A stretch of 64,000 nt of DNA, taken from Okeanomitos corallinicola TIOX110 (GTDB lineage Bacteria > Cyanobacteriota > Cyanobacteriia > Cyanobacteriales > Nostocaceae). Under the pieces are notes generated by a model that saw nothing but the letters and a program-made list of their open reading frames with translations, was not told the DNA's origin and ran no database searches. Below are positions 26,199 through 37,292 of the stretch, piece after piece. The stretch is from NCBI RefSeq assembly GCF_038050375.1, contig NZ_CP150886.1:4133318-4197317 (forward strand), read 5' to 3'. The number at the start of each line of letters is the position of its first letter. Position 1 is the stretch's first letter. The translations under genes were made by a program, and so were the position numbers.

Positions 26199-26290
26199 AG
26201 GACTTACGCAAAAAATTTCTCAAACTCTTATTTCTCTGTGTCCTCTGCGTCCTCTGCGGTTTATTCTTCAGTGACTTGTGCGTAAGTCCT
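26199..26290. repeat. MITE-like element with 12-bp terminal inverted repeats
   Basis: AGGACTTACGCA (26199-26210) and TGCGTAAGTCCT (26279-26290) are exact inverted repeats bounding 92 bases. The interior contains a CTGTGTCCTCTGCGTCCTCTGCGG simple tract. There is no coding capacity. It lies between convergent genes. Confidence 0.75.
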
Positions 26291-26306
26291 AATTTATCTG
26301 AAATTA

Positions 26307-27980
26307 CTAAACAGTTGCACTTATATCTTGAGGAAAATTATTAACTATTTGTACTGCTTGCTCAAGAGCTTCCTTCCGGTCTACCATTAAATGATGAGGA
26401 GGTAACAAACTCAAAACACCCAGATTTTCTAACCGTTTTTTAATCTTACCAGTTGCACCCACAATGATCACTTGACGACCTACTTCACAAGCTTCTCTAA
26501 TTGCACTCTCAATAGTTAAGGAAGCTGTCACACCCATCATTGGTACATCACTCAAATCAAGAACGACGACATCACAATCTTTAATGGCGTTATGTTCACG
26601 AGAAATCGCCTTAGATACACCAAATATCATTGCACCACTCAAGTAAAATAGTAATATCCGGCCATTACCTTCATCCAATAAACTCTTTTCCGCTGGAGTT
26701 AAATCAATGTCATCATCTGCATCACTAATAGCTTTAACTGTCTGAGACTGCATATTAGAAAGACGTTCAATTGTCAGGATGTTAGCAATAAATACACCCA
26801 CACCTACAGCCACAATTAAGTCAACAAACACAGTCAAGAGCAAAACACCATACATGATGAGTGAACCCTTGAGAGATACTTTATGAGAGCGCTTTAAGAA
26901 ACTCCAGTCCAGAATATCAATACCTACTTTCAGGGCAATACCAGCTAATACAGCCATGGGAATGCTTTCAGTTACACCAGCAGCACCCAAAACTAGAACC
27001 AATAAAATCAACGCACGGGTAAGACCAGATACCGCAGTCCGCGCCCCAGTTTGGATATTAACCACAGTTCCCATTGTTGCCCCAGCACCAGGCAAACCAC
27101 CACACAAACCAGATACGATGTTAGCAATACCTTGACCAATTAATTCTTTATCAGATTTATGTTCAGTGCGGGTTAAACTATCAGCAACTACCGCAGTTAA
27201 TAGGGTATCAATACATCCCAACATTGCCAACATCACCGCATCAACTAACATCAGAGTCATGTCTGATAATGAGAAAGTTGGCAGTTGAATTTTGGGTAAA
27301 CCAGTTTTAATCTCACCAATACGTTGGATATCAGCATCACCGAAAAATATGACAGAAACTATAGTCACTCCTACTAATGCAATTAATTGAGGAGGAACAA
27401 AACGCTTAATCTGTGATGGCGTTAAATAAATAATTGCCACCGTCATTACACCCAAAATTAAAGCATTCGGGTTGATATTTTCTAATAAGTTAGGCAGGTT
27501 TTTTACTACTCCCAATACCCCACCTTTAGGGCTAGACTGTCCCAAGAAAGGCGCAATTTGCAGGAATATTAAAATCACCCCAATTCCTGACATAAAGCCA
27601 GAAATTACACTATAGGGCATGAGGGTAATATATTTACCAAGCTTAAAGACACCAAAGATTATCTGAAATACCCCTGCTAACATGACTACAGTAAAAGCCA
27701 TAGCCATACCGGTTTCTGGGTGACTTACATTCAGGGAAGCAATAATACCAGTAATGACCACTGTCATCGGACCAGTAGGTTCAGAAATTAGGGTTGGTGT
27801 ACCACCAAATAAAGCAGCAAAAAAGCCGACGCAGACAGCACCATACAGACCAGCAACAGGCCCAGCACCGGAAGCAACACCGAAAGCTAAAGCCAGTGGT
27901 AAAGAAATAATGGCAGCGGTAACACCACCGAAGATGTCACCGCGTAAATTGCGGAAATGAATAGTATTAGTTATTTGCAT
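26307..27980 (-). CDS. bicA: SulP-type bicarbonate transporter BicA
   Basis: Low-affinity, high-flux sodium-dependent bicarbonate importer of the plasma membrane. The ATG at 27980 gives 557 aa starting MQITNTIHFRNLRGDIFGG, matching the BicA start; an open frame of 14 more codons upstream is not family-like. The membrane domain includes LFGGTPTLISEPTGPMTVV and GCIDTLLTAVVADSLTRTEH, both diagnostic of BicA. The C-terminal STAS domain spans about 430-550 (LLFYLSGAMIFGVSKAI; VVLDLSDVPMMGVTA). sbtA-sbtB lie about 1 kb upstream on the same strand. Together they give two bicarbonate systems with different affinities. Confidence 0.93.
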   Translation of the reverse strand: MQITNTIHFRNLRGDIFGGVTAAIISLPLALAFGVASGAGPVAGLYGAVCVGFFAALFGGTPTLISEPTGPMTVVITGIIASLNVSHPETGMAMAFTVVMLAGVFQIIFGVFKLGKYITLMPYSVISGFMSGIGVILIFLQIAPFLGQSSPKGGVLGVVKNLPNLLENINPNALILGVMTVAIIYLTPSQIKRFVPPQLIALVGVTIVSVIFFGDADIQRIGEIKTGLPKIQLPTFSLSDMTLMLVDAVMLAMLGCIDTLLTAVVADSLTRTEHKSDKELIGQGIANIVSGLCGGLPGAGATMGTVVNIQTGARTAVSGLTRALILLVLVLGAAGVTESIPMAVLAGIALKVGIDILDWSFLKRSHKVSLKGSLIMYGVLLLTVFVDLIVAVGVGVFIANILTIERLSNMQSQTVKAISDADDDIDLTPAEKSLLDEGNGRILLFYLSGAMIFGVSKAISREHNAIKDCDVVVLDLSDVPMMGVTASLTIESAIREACEVGRQVIIVGATGKIKKRLENLGVLSLLPPHHLMVDRKEALEQAVQIVNNFPQDISATV

Positions 27981-28831
27981 TAGTGGATGCTCAATGACAA
28001 CAAAATTGTACGGTTTAGACAAGTTTTTTCTGTCTAATTAAATTCACAATTTTAGCCATAGAAAAACATCTACACTCATCTAGTAGAAACTCAAATAGTG
28101 AGGAAAAATGTAATTATGTTATATTTTATTTACAGTGATAATTTTTGGGTGGCTTTTATAATTCCCATTTTCTGAAATATGGGGAATTTCTAAGCTACCT
28201 TTTCACTCACCTTAAAGAACTGAGTTCTATCTGAATTGATAGTGTGTATGTTTGCTAAAATTGGCATAAAACTTGCAACTGACTAGATATATTTTAGATA
28301 TCTATGAGATTTAGCAAAATGATTTTTTAAAGAAATTTGATTTTATCATTTTTGGGCATTTGCATTTTGGTCAGTTGAATATTAAGTGTTATGTCGGGTG
28401 AAACTAGGTAAAAATATTCTTGGGTTACGGAGAAACCCTGTTACTTGGTTGTGCTTAAATTGTGTGTATTTATGTAAGTTAACGACAACAAAGGCAACAG
28501 AGTATATCCTAGTAACAAAAGACCAGAACTTACTCTAGAAGGAATTTCAATAAAAATAGCATACAGCCTTTAGCACTCAAAATACTAATTTCTGAATGTA
28601 ATATTTAAATACTACTACTATACCAGTATCTGCTTTACCACTCTTCGTGTATTGCCGGATATTTTAAAACTTGTTGAGCCTTCTAGTCTCATTGTCAAGA
28701 CTGATAATACTAAATACCTAAGCAAAATTAATTTAACATTTTCAAACCAAACAAGAACCTATATAGTTCTTATCTGTACGCTGTTCCCTATCCTAACTAT
28801 AAAATTTATTTTGTATGACTACTTATGAAAA
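27981..28831. other. Upstream region of bicA, no gene seen
   Basis: A+T-rich, with no convincing frame. GGGTTACGGAGAAACCC-type hairpin sequence lies near 28422. At 28787-28826 a block ending ATTTATTTTGTATGACTACTTAT resembles 23612-23648, marking another dispersed repeat. The bicA promoter is expected near the left end. Confidence 0.5.
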
Positions 28832-28874
28832 AGGCAACCTATCAAAGATAGTTATGCTTTAGATGCGGTTGCCT
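28832..28874 (-). terminator. Terminator-like hairpin downstream of a gene remnant
   Basis: On the minus strand AGGCAACC pairs with GGTTGCCT (positions 28867-28874 and 28832-28839) and is followed by TTTTTC. An inner TATC/GATA pair adds structure. It sits 15 bases after the stop of the remnant at 28889-28996, as a native terminator would. Confidence 0.6.
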
Positions 28875-28888
28875 GGATCGAGACAAGC

Positions 28889-28996
28889 TTAGTTGTCAGT
28901 AAGTGACGTGGGCAAATAGGTGTTGAGATTATCTTGAATCATCATCAGTTTCTCCCCTTGGACATCATCTAAATCAACTAACGTTTTGAGTAACGA
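28889..28996 (-). pseudogene. 3' remnant of an unidentified gene
   Basis: A 35-codon stretch open on the minus strand ends in a stop at 28889. It contains LVDLDDVQGEKLMMIQDNL and NTYLPTSLTDN. It reads like a genuine protein C-terminus and is followed by a terminator-like hairpin. An in-frame stop closes it on the upstream side, right where the sbtB terminator begins. The parent family is not recognised. Confidence 0.4.
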
Positions 28997-29001
28997 CTAC
29001 C

Positions 29002-29024
29002 AAAAAGCGGGGGTCATGCCCCGG
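29002..29024 (-). terminator. Rho-independent terminator of the sbtA-sbtB operon
   Basis: On the minus strand CGGGG pairs with CCCCG (29008-29023) and is followed by CTTTTT. It lies 27 bases after the sbtB stop. Confidence 0.8.
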
Positions 29025-29049
29025 ATTTTTAGGTCTGCGTCGTTTCGAT

Positions 29050-30598
<1,549 letters not shown>

Positions 30599-30720
30599 AA
30601 ATACCTCCTTCAACTTCCTCTAACGAGGAATGATTACTGTAATAAATGAGCGTTAAATGAGCATTGAAAAGTTGACGAAAGTAAGGTTCAGCATTTGACC
30701 CTGACAACATATTGAAGGTA

Positions 30721-30753
30721 ATGAAGTAATAACTTCATAGATGCTTTAAGCAT
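30721..30753. promoter_or_regulatory. Two adjacent palindromes upstream of sbtA
   Basis: ATGAAGTAATAACTTCAT (30721-30738) is a palindrome with 7-bp arms, and ATGCTTTAAGCAT (30741-30753) is a second one 2 bases away. They lie about 125-155 bases upstream of the sbtA ATG. LysR-type regulators of carbon uptake (CmpR, NdhR/CcmR) bind such dyads, so this is a candidate operator. The assignment is inference. Confidence 0.4.
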
Positions 30754-32168
30754 TTATTCGCACTTAGAGTAACCTTCAGATCATCCCGCAGAGATGCAAC
30801 ACCAATAATTTTGGTCTGCTAAATAAAACACAATTTTTCAGCTAAACTGCCAACTTTTCTTCAACTTTCAACAACGTAGATTTTAAGGATTTAATCATGT
30901 TTTTTTAGCAAGAAAAGGCTACGGTAGAAACCGATAATTGCTCTACCTAACTATTAGTTGGAAGTATGAATGTTGGCTAATTACTGCTGATACCAGTCAT
31001 TTTTTTCATCAGCATTGAGGCTGGAAAAGTGAAAACAAGTTTTTATTAACAGCCTTGATGTTCTTTATGTGACATATATTGTGGTTTTAAATGGGTACTA
31101 TCAACATCTTTGTTTTACCTATAAAGTAGTGCTTAACTCTGTGTTTAGCTTCAGCCAAATTGGCCGAATAATAATATGTTCTTGGTGCTATCATTAAAAT
31201 GAATTAATTATGTGAAGTGTAAATTTAAGCTATGCTCAAATTTATGCTATGACCTTTAGGGATCACGCTCATCATCACCGTATGCAATTCAAATCAAAAA
31301 CCAAAACTTTTTTCAACCGTTTCGTTAAAGATATCATACAGCCTTTTTTCTCAAAAAAGGTCACTCTGAACCAGAAATGTTAAATAAATATTATATACCT
31401 CATATAAGCTACAGCTTATGTATCAAGGGAAAATAAGCTTTATTTGTAAATGTATAATTTTACTCTATGACAACTATTATTTAACTATTAGGTAAACAAA
31501 GAAAATAAATACTTGACCACTTACGCCTAAATACTAGACACAGTGATATGTCTGCCAGAGTATAGGCGTGTTGCGTGTCAATAATATTGCATCCATCATT
31601 TCAAATATTGCGTTTTTTGCCAGACATAAACATTGGTATGCAGCTTGGCGGAACTCCTTTAGTTGTGTAAAAAAAAATCTATACCGATTATATGAGAATT
31701 GGTTGTGCTTTTTTATCTTCCTCTATGGGTGTGTCTGTTCTTACAGACATATCTTCATTTTGTTACTATAGTTGTTTAACTTAAGAATGAGACAAAAAGT
31801 GATAATTTCTGTAGATAATGATTGTAGGATAACCAAGGCGGTACAAATGTTTAGAAGATTAAATTTCCGTGGTTGTTGTTTAGCTTGATGTCTCAATTTA
31901 AAGTTAAATGACTATAGTAGTTTAATTGAAATTAATGTTTATATTTTTACTGTTAAAATTACGTATTTATATTTAACCATGTCTGCTGCTTATGATACTT
32001 AGTTTTTACTACATTTTGAAGTACGGAATGTGGGATAAAATATAAGAAGCTCATGATAGCCTATAGTTTGCTGGTCATGAGCTAAAAAATTTATTTATTT
32101 AAGAATTGCAAAAGCAAAAACTTTTTCCACATTTGCTAATATCTAAAATTCAGATAGACAAAAATTTT
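30754..32168. other. Long non-coding interval between sbtA and the TerB-like gene
   Basis: About 1.4 kb, very A+T-rich, with no gene that can be supported. Visible structures are the hairpin CCTTTTTTCTCAAAAAAGG (31342-31360) and the palindrome ATAAGCTACAGCTTAT (31404-31419). A 44-codon frame at 31249-31383 (starting MTFRDHAHHHRMQFKSK) is basic and without family likeness. Small RNAs could be present but cannot be shown from sequence alone. Confidence 0.45.
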
Positions 32169-32642
32169 TTACTCCTCTTCTTCTTCCTCCTCTTCTTCTA
32201 ATTCTTCGAAAACTTCGTCTATCAGTTCTTCTGCACGTTCATCGGAAATTTTTAATGCTTCTTGAAGCTCAAACAAATATTCTTCTTCTGATTCTGGTAT
32301 GTCTTCATCCATGCCTAATATCAAAATAGCAGAAATGATGTAAGCTGATTCCCGATCTTGCTTTTTAGTTAAGGAGGCGATGGCACTAGGTATTAAAGTC
32401 TCTACTTCATTTTCATCTCTGATCGTGTTAACTTTGGTTGTCAATGCGTTAAAGTCCTCCTCTGAGTCTTCCTCAAACGGACTTATACCTTCTAACATTT
32501 CTATTAAGGGAAATTCTTCAGTAGGAATAATCCCTTCAGCCTCAGTAGAGGCAGAAAACAACCCCAGGATAGCGATCGCCTCTTTTGGTGTTAGCTTAAC
32601 TGGAGTTTTGATTTTGCTTTTAACCAACTCGCTTTTAGACAT
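32169..32642 (-). CDS. TerB-like acidic protein
   Basis: 157 aa from the ATG at 32642, which has AAAAGG about 7 bases upstream; an ATG two codons earlier is less well placed. The N-terminal half (LTPKEAIAILGLFSASTEAEGIIPTEE) resembles the helical TerB domain of tellurite-resistance proteins, where acidic residues may bind metal. The second half repeats the pattern with acidic ISPFEEDSEEDF and ESEEEYLFELQEALK. It ends in an unbroken run of nine or so Glu residues. It is probably a soluble calcium- or metal-binding regulator; the assignment is tentative. Confidence 0.55.
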   Translation of the reverse strand: MSKSELVKSKIKTPVKLTPKEAIAILGLFSASTEAEGIIPTEEFPLIEMLEGISPFEEDSEEDFNALTTKVNTIRDENEVETLIPSAIASLTKKQDRESAYIISAILILGMDEDIPESEEEYLFELQEALKISDERAEELIDEVFEELEEEEEEEEE

Positions 32643-32870
32643 GATCATCCTTTTGATTTAGCTAATTTCTTAGATTTCTAAATCATTGCAGAAAATTACA
32701 GAGACGGTTAAATTTTTTCATACATTTTACAAAAAGTGGTATTTTAAATAACTCAGTAAATTAGGTTAACAGAGGAAAATGAACTGGGGTGGAGTACAAG
32801 CTCGTCTGGTATCTTTCCCCCTGCTCCCTGCTCCCTTGCCTCTTTTAACCCAACCGACACAAGTTTCTAC

Positions 32871-34775
32871 CTACAACTTATTCCCACACTCAGCACAGAA
32901 ATTATGGTTAGGTGGGTTTTTTGTGCCACAATGGTTGCAGTAAACTGGCTCGACTGCGGTTGTAGGAACTGGTTTGGGTAAACCAAACATCTGTGCATTA
33001 CTCTTACCAGGGGCTACCATTGGATAGCAGTTTTCGTTTCTGGTAACGCGGACATCTACAATTACAGGGCCATTATGTGCCAGCATTTCGGCAATTTTAT
33101 CAGCCAATTCATCCCGGCTGTTAATTATCATGCCTTTAATTCCGTAAGCCTGTGCCAAGAGTTCAATATCTGGCATTCCTACTTCCATGTTAGAGCAGGA
33201 ATAACGCTCACCATAAAAAGCTTCTTGCCATTGGCGTACCATTCCCTGCCAACCGTTATTTAAAATTACAGTCTTGACATTAATACCATACTGTGATAAT
33301 GTCCCTAACTCCTGCAAGCACATTTGAAAACTAGCGTCACCGCTAATACAAATTACCTCTTCATCAGGGAAAGCAACTTTTGCACCCATAGCCGCAGGTA
33401 CACCAAAACCCATTGTGCCTAAACCTGCACTGGAGATCCAGCGTCTGGGGCCATTCTTCAGAAACTGAGCCGCCCACATTTGATGTTGACCAACATCAGT
33501 GGTATAAAATGCGTTAGGGGCTTGGTTGCCAACTTCGACTATTACCTCTTGGGGAGAAATGCTGTCAGCGTAATGAGGTACAACTAAAGGATAATCTTGT
33601 TTCCAACGGTTAATTAGATTTAACCATTCTTGATTGCGGTTGGGTATAGTGTTACCGTTTGTCTGTTGACATCGCCGTAATAAGTCTTTCAAAACGGTTT
33701 TAACATCACCAACAATTGGCACTTCAGGAACTCGGTTTTTACCTACTTCTGCTGGATCAATATCAATGTGAATGACTTTAGCGTGGGAGGCAAATTCATC
33801 TAATTTACCTGTTACTCGGTCATCAAATCTCGCACCGACGCAAATTAGTAAATCACAATCTGTGACTGCAAAGTTAGCGTAAGCAGTACCGTGCATTCCC
33901 AACATTCCCACAGATAGGGGGTGATGTTCATCAAATGCACCGATCCCCATTAAAGTCGTAGTGACGGGAATATTAAATAATTCTGCCAGTTGTTGAACTT
34001 CTACATGGGCATTGGCAGCGATCGCACCCCCACCCACATACAATAAGGGACGGCGACTTTCACGCATTAACTGTATAGCTGCGTTAATTTGTCTGGGGTT
34101 GCCCTTTACGGTGGGACGATATCCAGGTAACTTAACTGAACCTGGTTCTACAGGTACATAGTTAAATTCTTCTAAGGCGACATCTTTAGGCACATCTATC
34201 AAAACAGGGCCTGGTCTACCTGTACTGGCAATGTGGAATGCCTCGGCCACAATTCGCGCCATATCTTTAGGGTCACGAACTACGTAAGAATGCTTAACAA
34301 TAGGTAGAGTAATTCCGTAGATATCAGTTTCTTGAAAAGCATCTGTACCAATAGCTGGACGTGGTACTTGTCCTGTGACAACAATCATGGGAATTGAATC
34401 CATGTAAGCTGTCGCAATACCTGTAACTAGATTAGTTGCCCCTGGACCGGAAGTACCAAAACAGATACCTACTTTGCCAGTTGCACGGGCATAACCATCC
34501 GCAGCATGGGAAGCACCCTGTTCATGTCTAACAAGAATGTGTTCAATAGGTCTTGTTGCTTTTACTTTATATAGATCATCGTATATGGGTAGAATTGCCC
34601 CGCCGGGATAGCCGAAAATATACTCGACACCATGACGCAGTAAACTATCCATCAAAGCAAAACCGCCAGAAGCCCGTTTGGGAGTGACATCTGACGCGGT
34701 TGAAATAGCAGCAGATTTTTGATTTTCCGATTGTGGGGGACTGATTTGAGAAGGGGAGCGCACGGTTAACCTCAA
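32871..34775 (-). CDS. ilvB: Acetolactate synthase large subunit with C-terminal zinc ribbon
   Basis: ThDP enzyme that makes acetolactate and acetohydroxybutyrate in branched-chain amino acid synthesis. The domains are in the usual order: ThDP pyrimidine-binding ([17 protein letters not shown] near residue 90), central FAD-like ([16 protein letters not shown]) and the ThDP diphosphate motif ([17 protein letters not shown]...[12 protein letters not shown]). The length of 634 aa is longer than usual because residues 608-634 form a four-Cys zinc ribbon, [21 protein letters not shown] regulatory small subunit gene is not nearby. The catalytic assignment is firm; the role of the tail is unknown. 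Confidence 0.95.
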   Translation of the reverse strand: MRLTVRSPSQISPPQSENQKSAAISTASDVTPKRASGGFALMDSLLRHGVEYIFGYPGGAILPIYDDLYKVKATRPIEHILVRHEQGASHAADGYARATGKVGICFGTSGPGATNLVTGIATAYMDSIPMIVVTGQVPRPAIGTDAFQETDIYGITLPIVKHSYVVRDPKDMARIVAEAFHIASTGRPGPVLIDVPKDVALEEFNYVPVEPGSVKLPGYRPTVKGNPRQINAAIQLMRESRRPLLYVGGGAIAANAHVEVQQLAELFNIPVTTTLMGIGAFDEHHPLSVGMLGMHGTAYANFAVTDCDLLICVGARFDDRVTGKLDEFASHAKVIHIDIDPAEVGKNRVPEVPIVGDVKTVLKDLLRRCQQTNGNTIPNRNQEWLNLINRWKQDYPLVVPHYADSISPQEVIVEVGNQAPNAFYTTDVGQHQMWAAQFLKNGPRRWISSAGLGTMGFGVPAAMGAKVAFPDEEVICISGDASFQMCLQELGTLSQYGINVKTVILNNGWQGMVRQWQEAFYGERYSCSNMEVGMPDIELLAQAYGIKGMIINSRDELADKIAEMLAHNGPVIVDVRVTRNENCYPMVAPGKSNAQMFGLPKPVPTTAVEPVYCNHCGTKNPPNHNFCAECGNKL

Positions 34776-34859
34776 AATATAACTAAACTTAACCCTTAGA
34801 TTCTGTATTTCTGTATTTAGAACTTCAGTCTAACATTTTTACCAGCATGGGAAACAGCA

Positions 34860-35056
34860 ACTTGACACCCTTGACCAAAAGAATGGGATACAAGCCCCGT
34901 CCTTCTAGGACGGCTTTATGGTAAAATTTAGGTATAGTCGCCATAGGGCATTGGGAGACTCTAAACGGACATGGAGGGACGGTAAGACCACTTGTGGCGC
35001 ATCCCAGCGAAGTGTCAAGGAATCCTCGCTCCTTTAGGACGAGGAGGTATGTCAAT
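34860..35056 (+). mobile_element. IS200/IS605-like remnant with end hairpins (no transposase)
   Basis: Two subterminal hairpins typical of IS200/IS605-family ends bound about 200 non-coding bases. CCGTCCT-TCT-AGGACGG lies at 34897-34913, and CCTCG-CTCCT-TT-AGGA-CGAGG (one bulge) at 35024-35044. The right end has the layout GTCAAGGAATCC, hairpin, GGAGGTATGTCAA, as seen at cyanobacterial tnpB right ends. No tnpA or tnpB coding sequence remains. The right-end region could still encode an omegaRNA-like transcript. It is more G+C-rich than its surroundings. Confidence 0.6.
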
Positions 35057-35229
35057 GCTACCCTCATCCTGACCAGCACCGCTGGTAAACCTGATAATTT
35101 TTGAGAATCTATTCATGTACCCAGTTCCTTGAGTATTGGTGTTGACCTGTTCTTTTTTAACTCAACATTTTATAATATCTTAAGTTGCTGTTTGGGTCAT
35201 AATGGGACGGGAAAAACCCGCCCATACAT

Positions 35230-36366
35230 TTAAAAATCTACTCCCCGCTTTAATTCTACTCCTTGATTTGCGTAGTGTTTATGACAGTAAACCTCAGAAT
35301 GGATACTGGCTAAATCAAAGTATGCAGGTTGATTTTGACAGCGCCCAGTAATAATTACTTCTGTATCTCTAGGTTTACGCAATAAAGCCTGTACAATCGG
35401 ATCAACGGGTAACAATTCTAAGTCAACGGTGGGGTTAAGTTCATCGAGAATGATGGTTTTATATACACCTGATGCGATGGCAGTTTTGGCAATTTCCCAA
35501 CCTCTTTCTGCTTCTATATAGTCTAATTCTTGACGAGAATTACGCCAAACAATGGCATCTCTACCACAACGTAAATGATCCACTACTTCAGGATAAGACT
35601 GTTGCAAAGCGGCGATCGCTGCATCCTCCGTATATCCACTACCACCCTTTAACCACTGCATAATTAATACACGGGTAGAACCAGGATGATTAATCCCCCT
35701 ACCTATTGCCTGTAAAGCCTTACCCAAGGCACTGGTAGATTTACCTTTGCCCGCACCAGTATAAATTTCTATACCTTCAATTAACAATTCTGCGGCTGTG
35801 GGGTGGTGTTGGGGTTTCATCTCTGAATGTAAATCCGCAATATCTAGTAACTGTTGTGGTGCAGCGCGTCCAGTCGTAATAATTTCCAATTCCTGGGGTT
35901 TAGATTTTAAAGTATTGACCACCTCATCCACAGGTAACAAACCCAAATCTAACACCGGGTTAATTTCATCTAAAACCACTACAGAATATAACCCAGAAGC
36001 GATCGCCCCCTTAGCCACATCCCAACCCCGTGCAGCTTCCGTTTTGTCAAAGGAAATAATTTCATCAGGGCCAAAAAATTCGGCCCTCCCCGTACGCACC
36101 TGATCAATTAAATGGGGAAAACCACGCTGTAAAGCCATAATTGCCCCATCTTCATCATAATCCCGTTCTGGCCCCTTCAAAAACCGCAAAAGTAACACCC
36201 GATGATAATTTTCACCAGCGTTAATACCTAGACCAATAGAACGCAAAACCACCCCTAAAGCTGCTTGGGACTTACCTTTCCCAAGACCATCATAGACGTG
36301 AATTTGACCAGTCAGCCGTTCTGAACGCACCTGTGCTGTGCGGATACCGATCCCATTTCTTGTCAT
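35230..36366 (-). CDS. Duplicated CobA/CobO-type P-loop protein (corrinoid adenosyltransferase-like)
   Basis: 378 aa from the ATG at 36366 (MTRNGIGIRTAQVRSERLTG). It has two tandem copies of the ATP:corrinoid adenosyltransferase fold. Each copy has a P-loop (YDGLGKGKSQAALG near residue 25 and YTGAGKGKSTSALG near residue 205), a LLRFLKGPERDYDEDGAI or MQWLKGGSGYTEDAAI block, and VVLDEINPVLDLGLLP or IILDELNPTVDLELLP. Each ends in a TGR motif followed by D-LHSE or ASIHSE. Single-domain CobA is about 200 aa, so this is an intragenic duplication, and I recall similar doubled proteins in other Nostocales. An open frame continues 33 codons upstream but lacks family sequence. It may adenosylate cobalamin; this is not proven. 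Confidence 0.85.
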   Translation of the reverse strand: MTRNGIGIRTAQVRSERLTGQIHVYDGLGKGKSQAALGVVLRSIGLGINAGENYHRVLLLRFLKGPERDYDEDGAIMALQRGFPHLIDQVRTGRAEFFGPDEIISFDKTEAARGWDVAKGAIASGLYSVVVLDEINPVLDLGLLPVDEVVNTLKSKPQELEIITTGRAAPQQLLDIADLHSEMKPQHHPTAAELLIEGIEIYTGAGKGKSTSALGKALQAIGRGINHPGSTRVLIMQWLKGGSGYTEDAAIAALQQSYPEVVDHLRCGRDAIVWRNSRQELDYIEAERGWEIAKTAIASGVYKTIILDELNPTVDLELLPVDPIVQALLRKPRDTEVIITGRCQNQPAYFDLASIHSEVYCHKHYANQGVELKRGVDF

Positions 36367-36674
36367 CTTTGGCAAAGCCGTAACGTCGCAGTTTCTTATC
36401 TTACCCAACCTCCTGCCTAAATAGGAGTAAGATTTTGACTTAGTCAGGGTGTAGGATATCGCCATGAATAAAACTTAGCAATCACAAGCACTTCACTTTT
36501 GCCTGACTCCATAGCTGACTGCTTACCTAAATATACTGGTACACCAACATCTAAAATGGTAAAAAAAATGAGATAATTTCCACCATCATCACCATGATCT
36601 CAGTTATACTTTGCACAGTTCGACCTTTGTGTACTATTAACAAAAATACCCAATCCTTAATTTATTGATGTTTT
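36367..36674. other. Divergent intergenic region before fraC
   Basis: Contains the promoters of the corrinoid-type gene and of fraCDE. Nothing else is recognised. Confidence 0.45.
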
Positions 36675-37226
36675 ATGCCTGACGAATTATCATTACCAAG
36701 AATCTTACCCATTGGGGCAATTGTGTTTGAAACTTTATTTTTACTGGTTGCTATTCCCATAGAAGGGTATATTCTCCATAAAAACCTAAAATTTGATAAA
36801 AAAACCAGCATTTTCTACGCCATAGCTATGAATGTTTTTTCTAGCGTCATTGGTTGGAATATATTCTTTCTGTTTGAGCCGATATTACCTGTAGAAATTA
36901 AATCAGAATTAATTAGCTATGTATTTTTTAACTATTTCAAAAATCCCAGAACTCAAAATTATATAATTATGATGAGTTTTGTCATCTTCTTAGCTACATT
37001 TTTAATGAAATTTTTCTGTCTTAAATTACTAATTGTATCTTTGGATGAACTCGGTAAAAATGAAGAAATCATAGAAACATCCCAACGGCATAAAATATTA
37101 AAACATGAAAGAATCAGGCTGCAAAATGCCAACTTAATCACCAGTACATTAATTGCCAATTCTTTAAGTTATAGTGCTATCACTATTATTATATTAATTC
37201 GTGATTTTGCTATACGTACAAGGTAA
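36675..37226 (+). CDS. fraC: Filament integrity protein FraC
   Basis: Membrane protein of 183 aa needed for long filaments and for cell-cell molecular exchange in heterocystous cyanobacteria, located at septa. The opening [19 protein letters not shown] and the helix [18 protein letters not shown] match FraC. Two further helices are [20 protein letters not shown] and [18 protein letters not shown], with a last one at [16 protein letters not shown]. It is the first of fraC-fraD-fraE, with 66 bases to fraD. The gene order is the main support along with sequence. Confidence 0.9.
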   Translation: MPDELSLPRILPIGAIVFETLFLLVAIPIEGYILHKNLKFDKKTSIFYAIAMNVFSSVIGWNIFFLFEPILPVEIKSELISYVFFNYFKNPRTQNYIIMMSFVIFLATFLMKFFCLKLLIVSLDELGKNEEIIETSQRHKILKHERIRLQNANLITSTLIANSLSYSAITIIILIRDFAIRTR

Positions 37227-37292
37227 ATGTTTTGGTATTATTTGATTTTTTCAGGATAATCTAAATCATATTCACTCAATAGTAGGTTAAAT

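Noticed and set aside
31249-31383. A 44-codon plus-strand frame in the sbtA upstream gap
   Set aside because: Basic, low complexity, no Shine-Dalgarno and no homologue recalled; it cannot be supported as a gene.
34825-35079. An 84-codon open frame on the minus strand
   Set aside because: It runs through the IS200/IS605-like hairpins and has no protein-like pattern; it is explained by the repeat.
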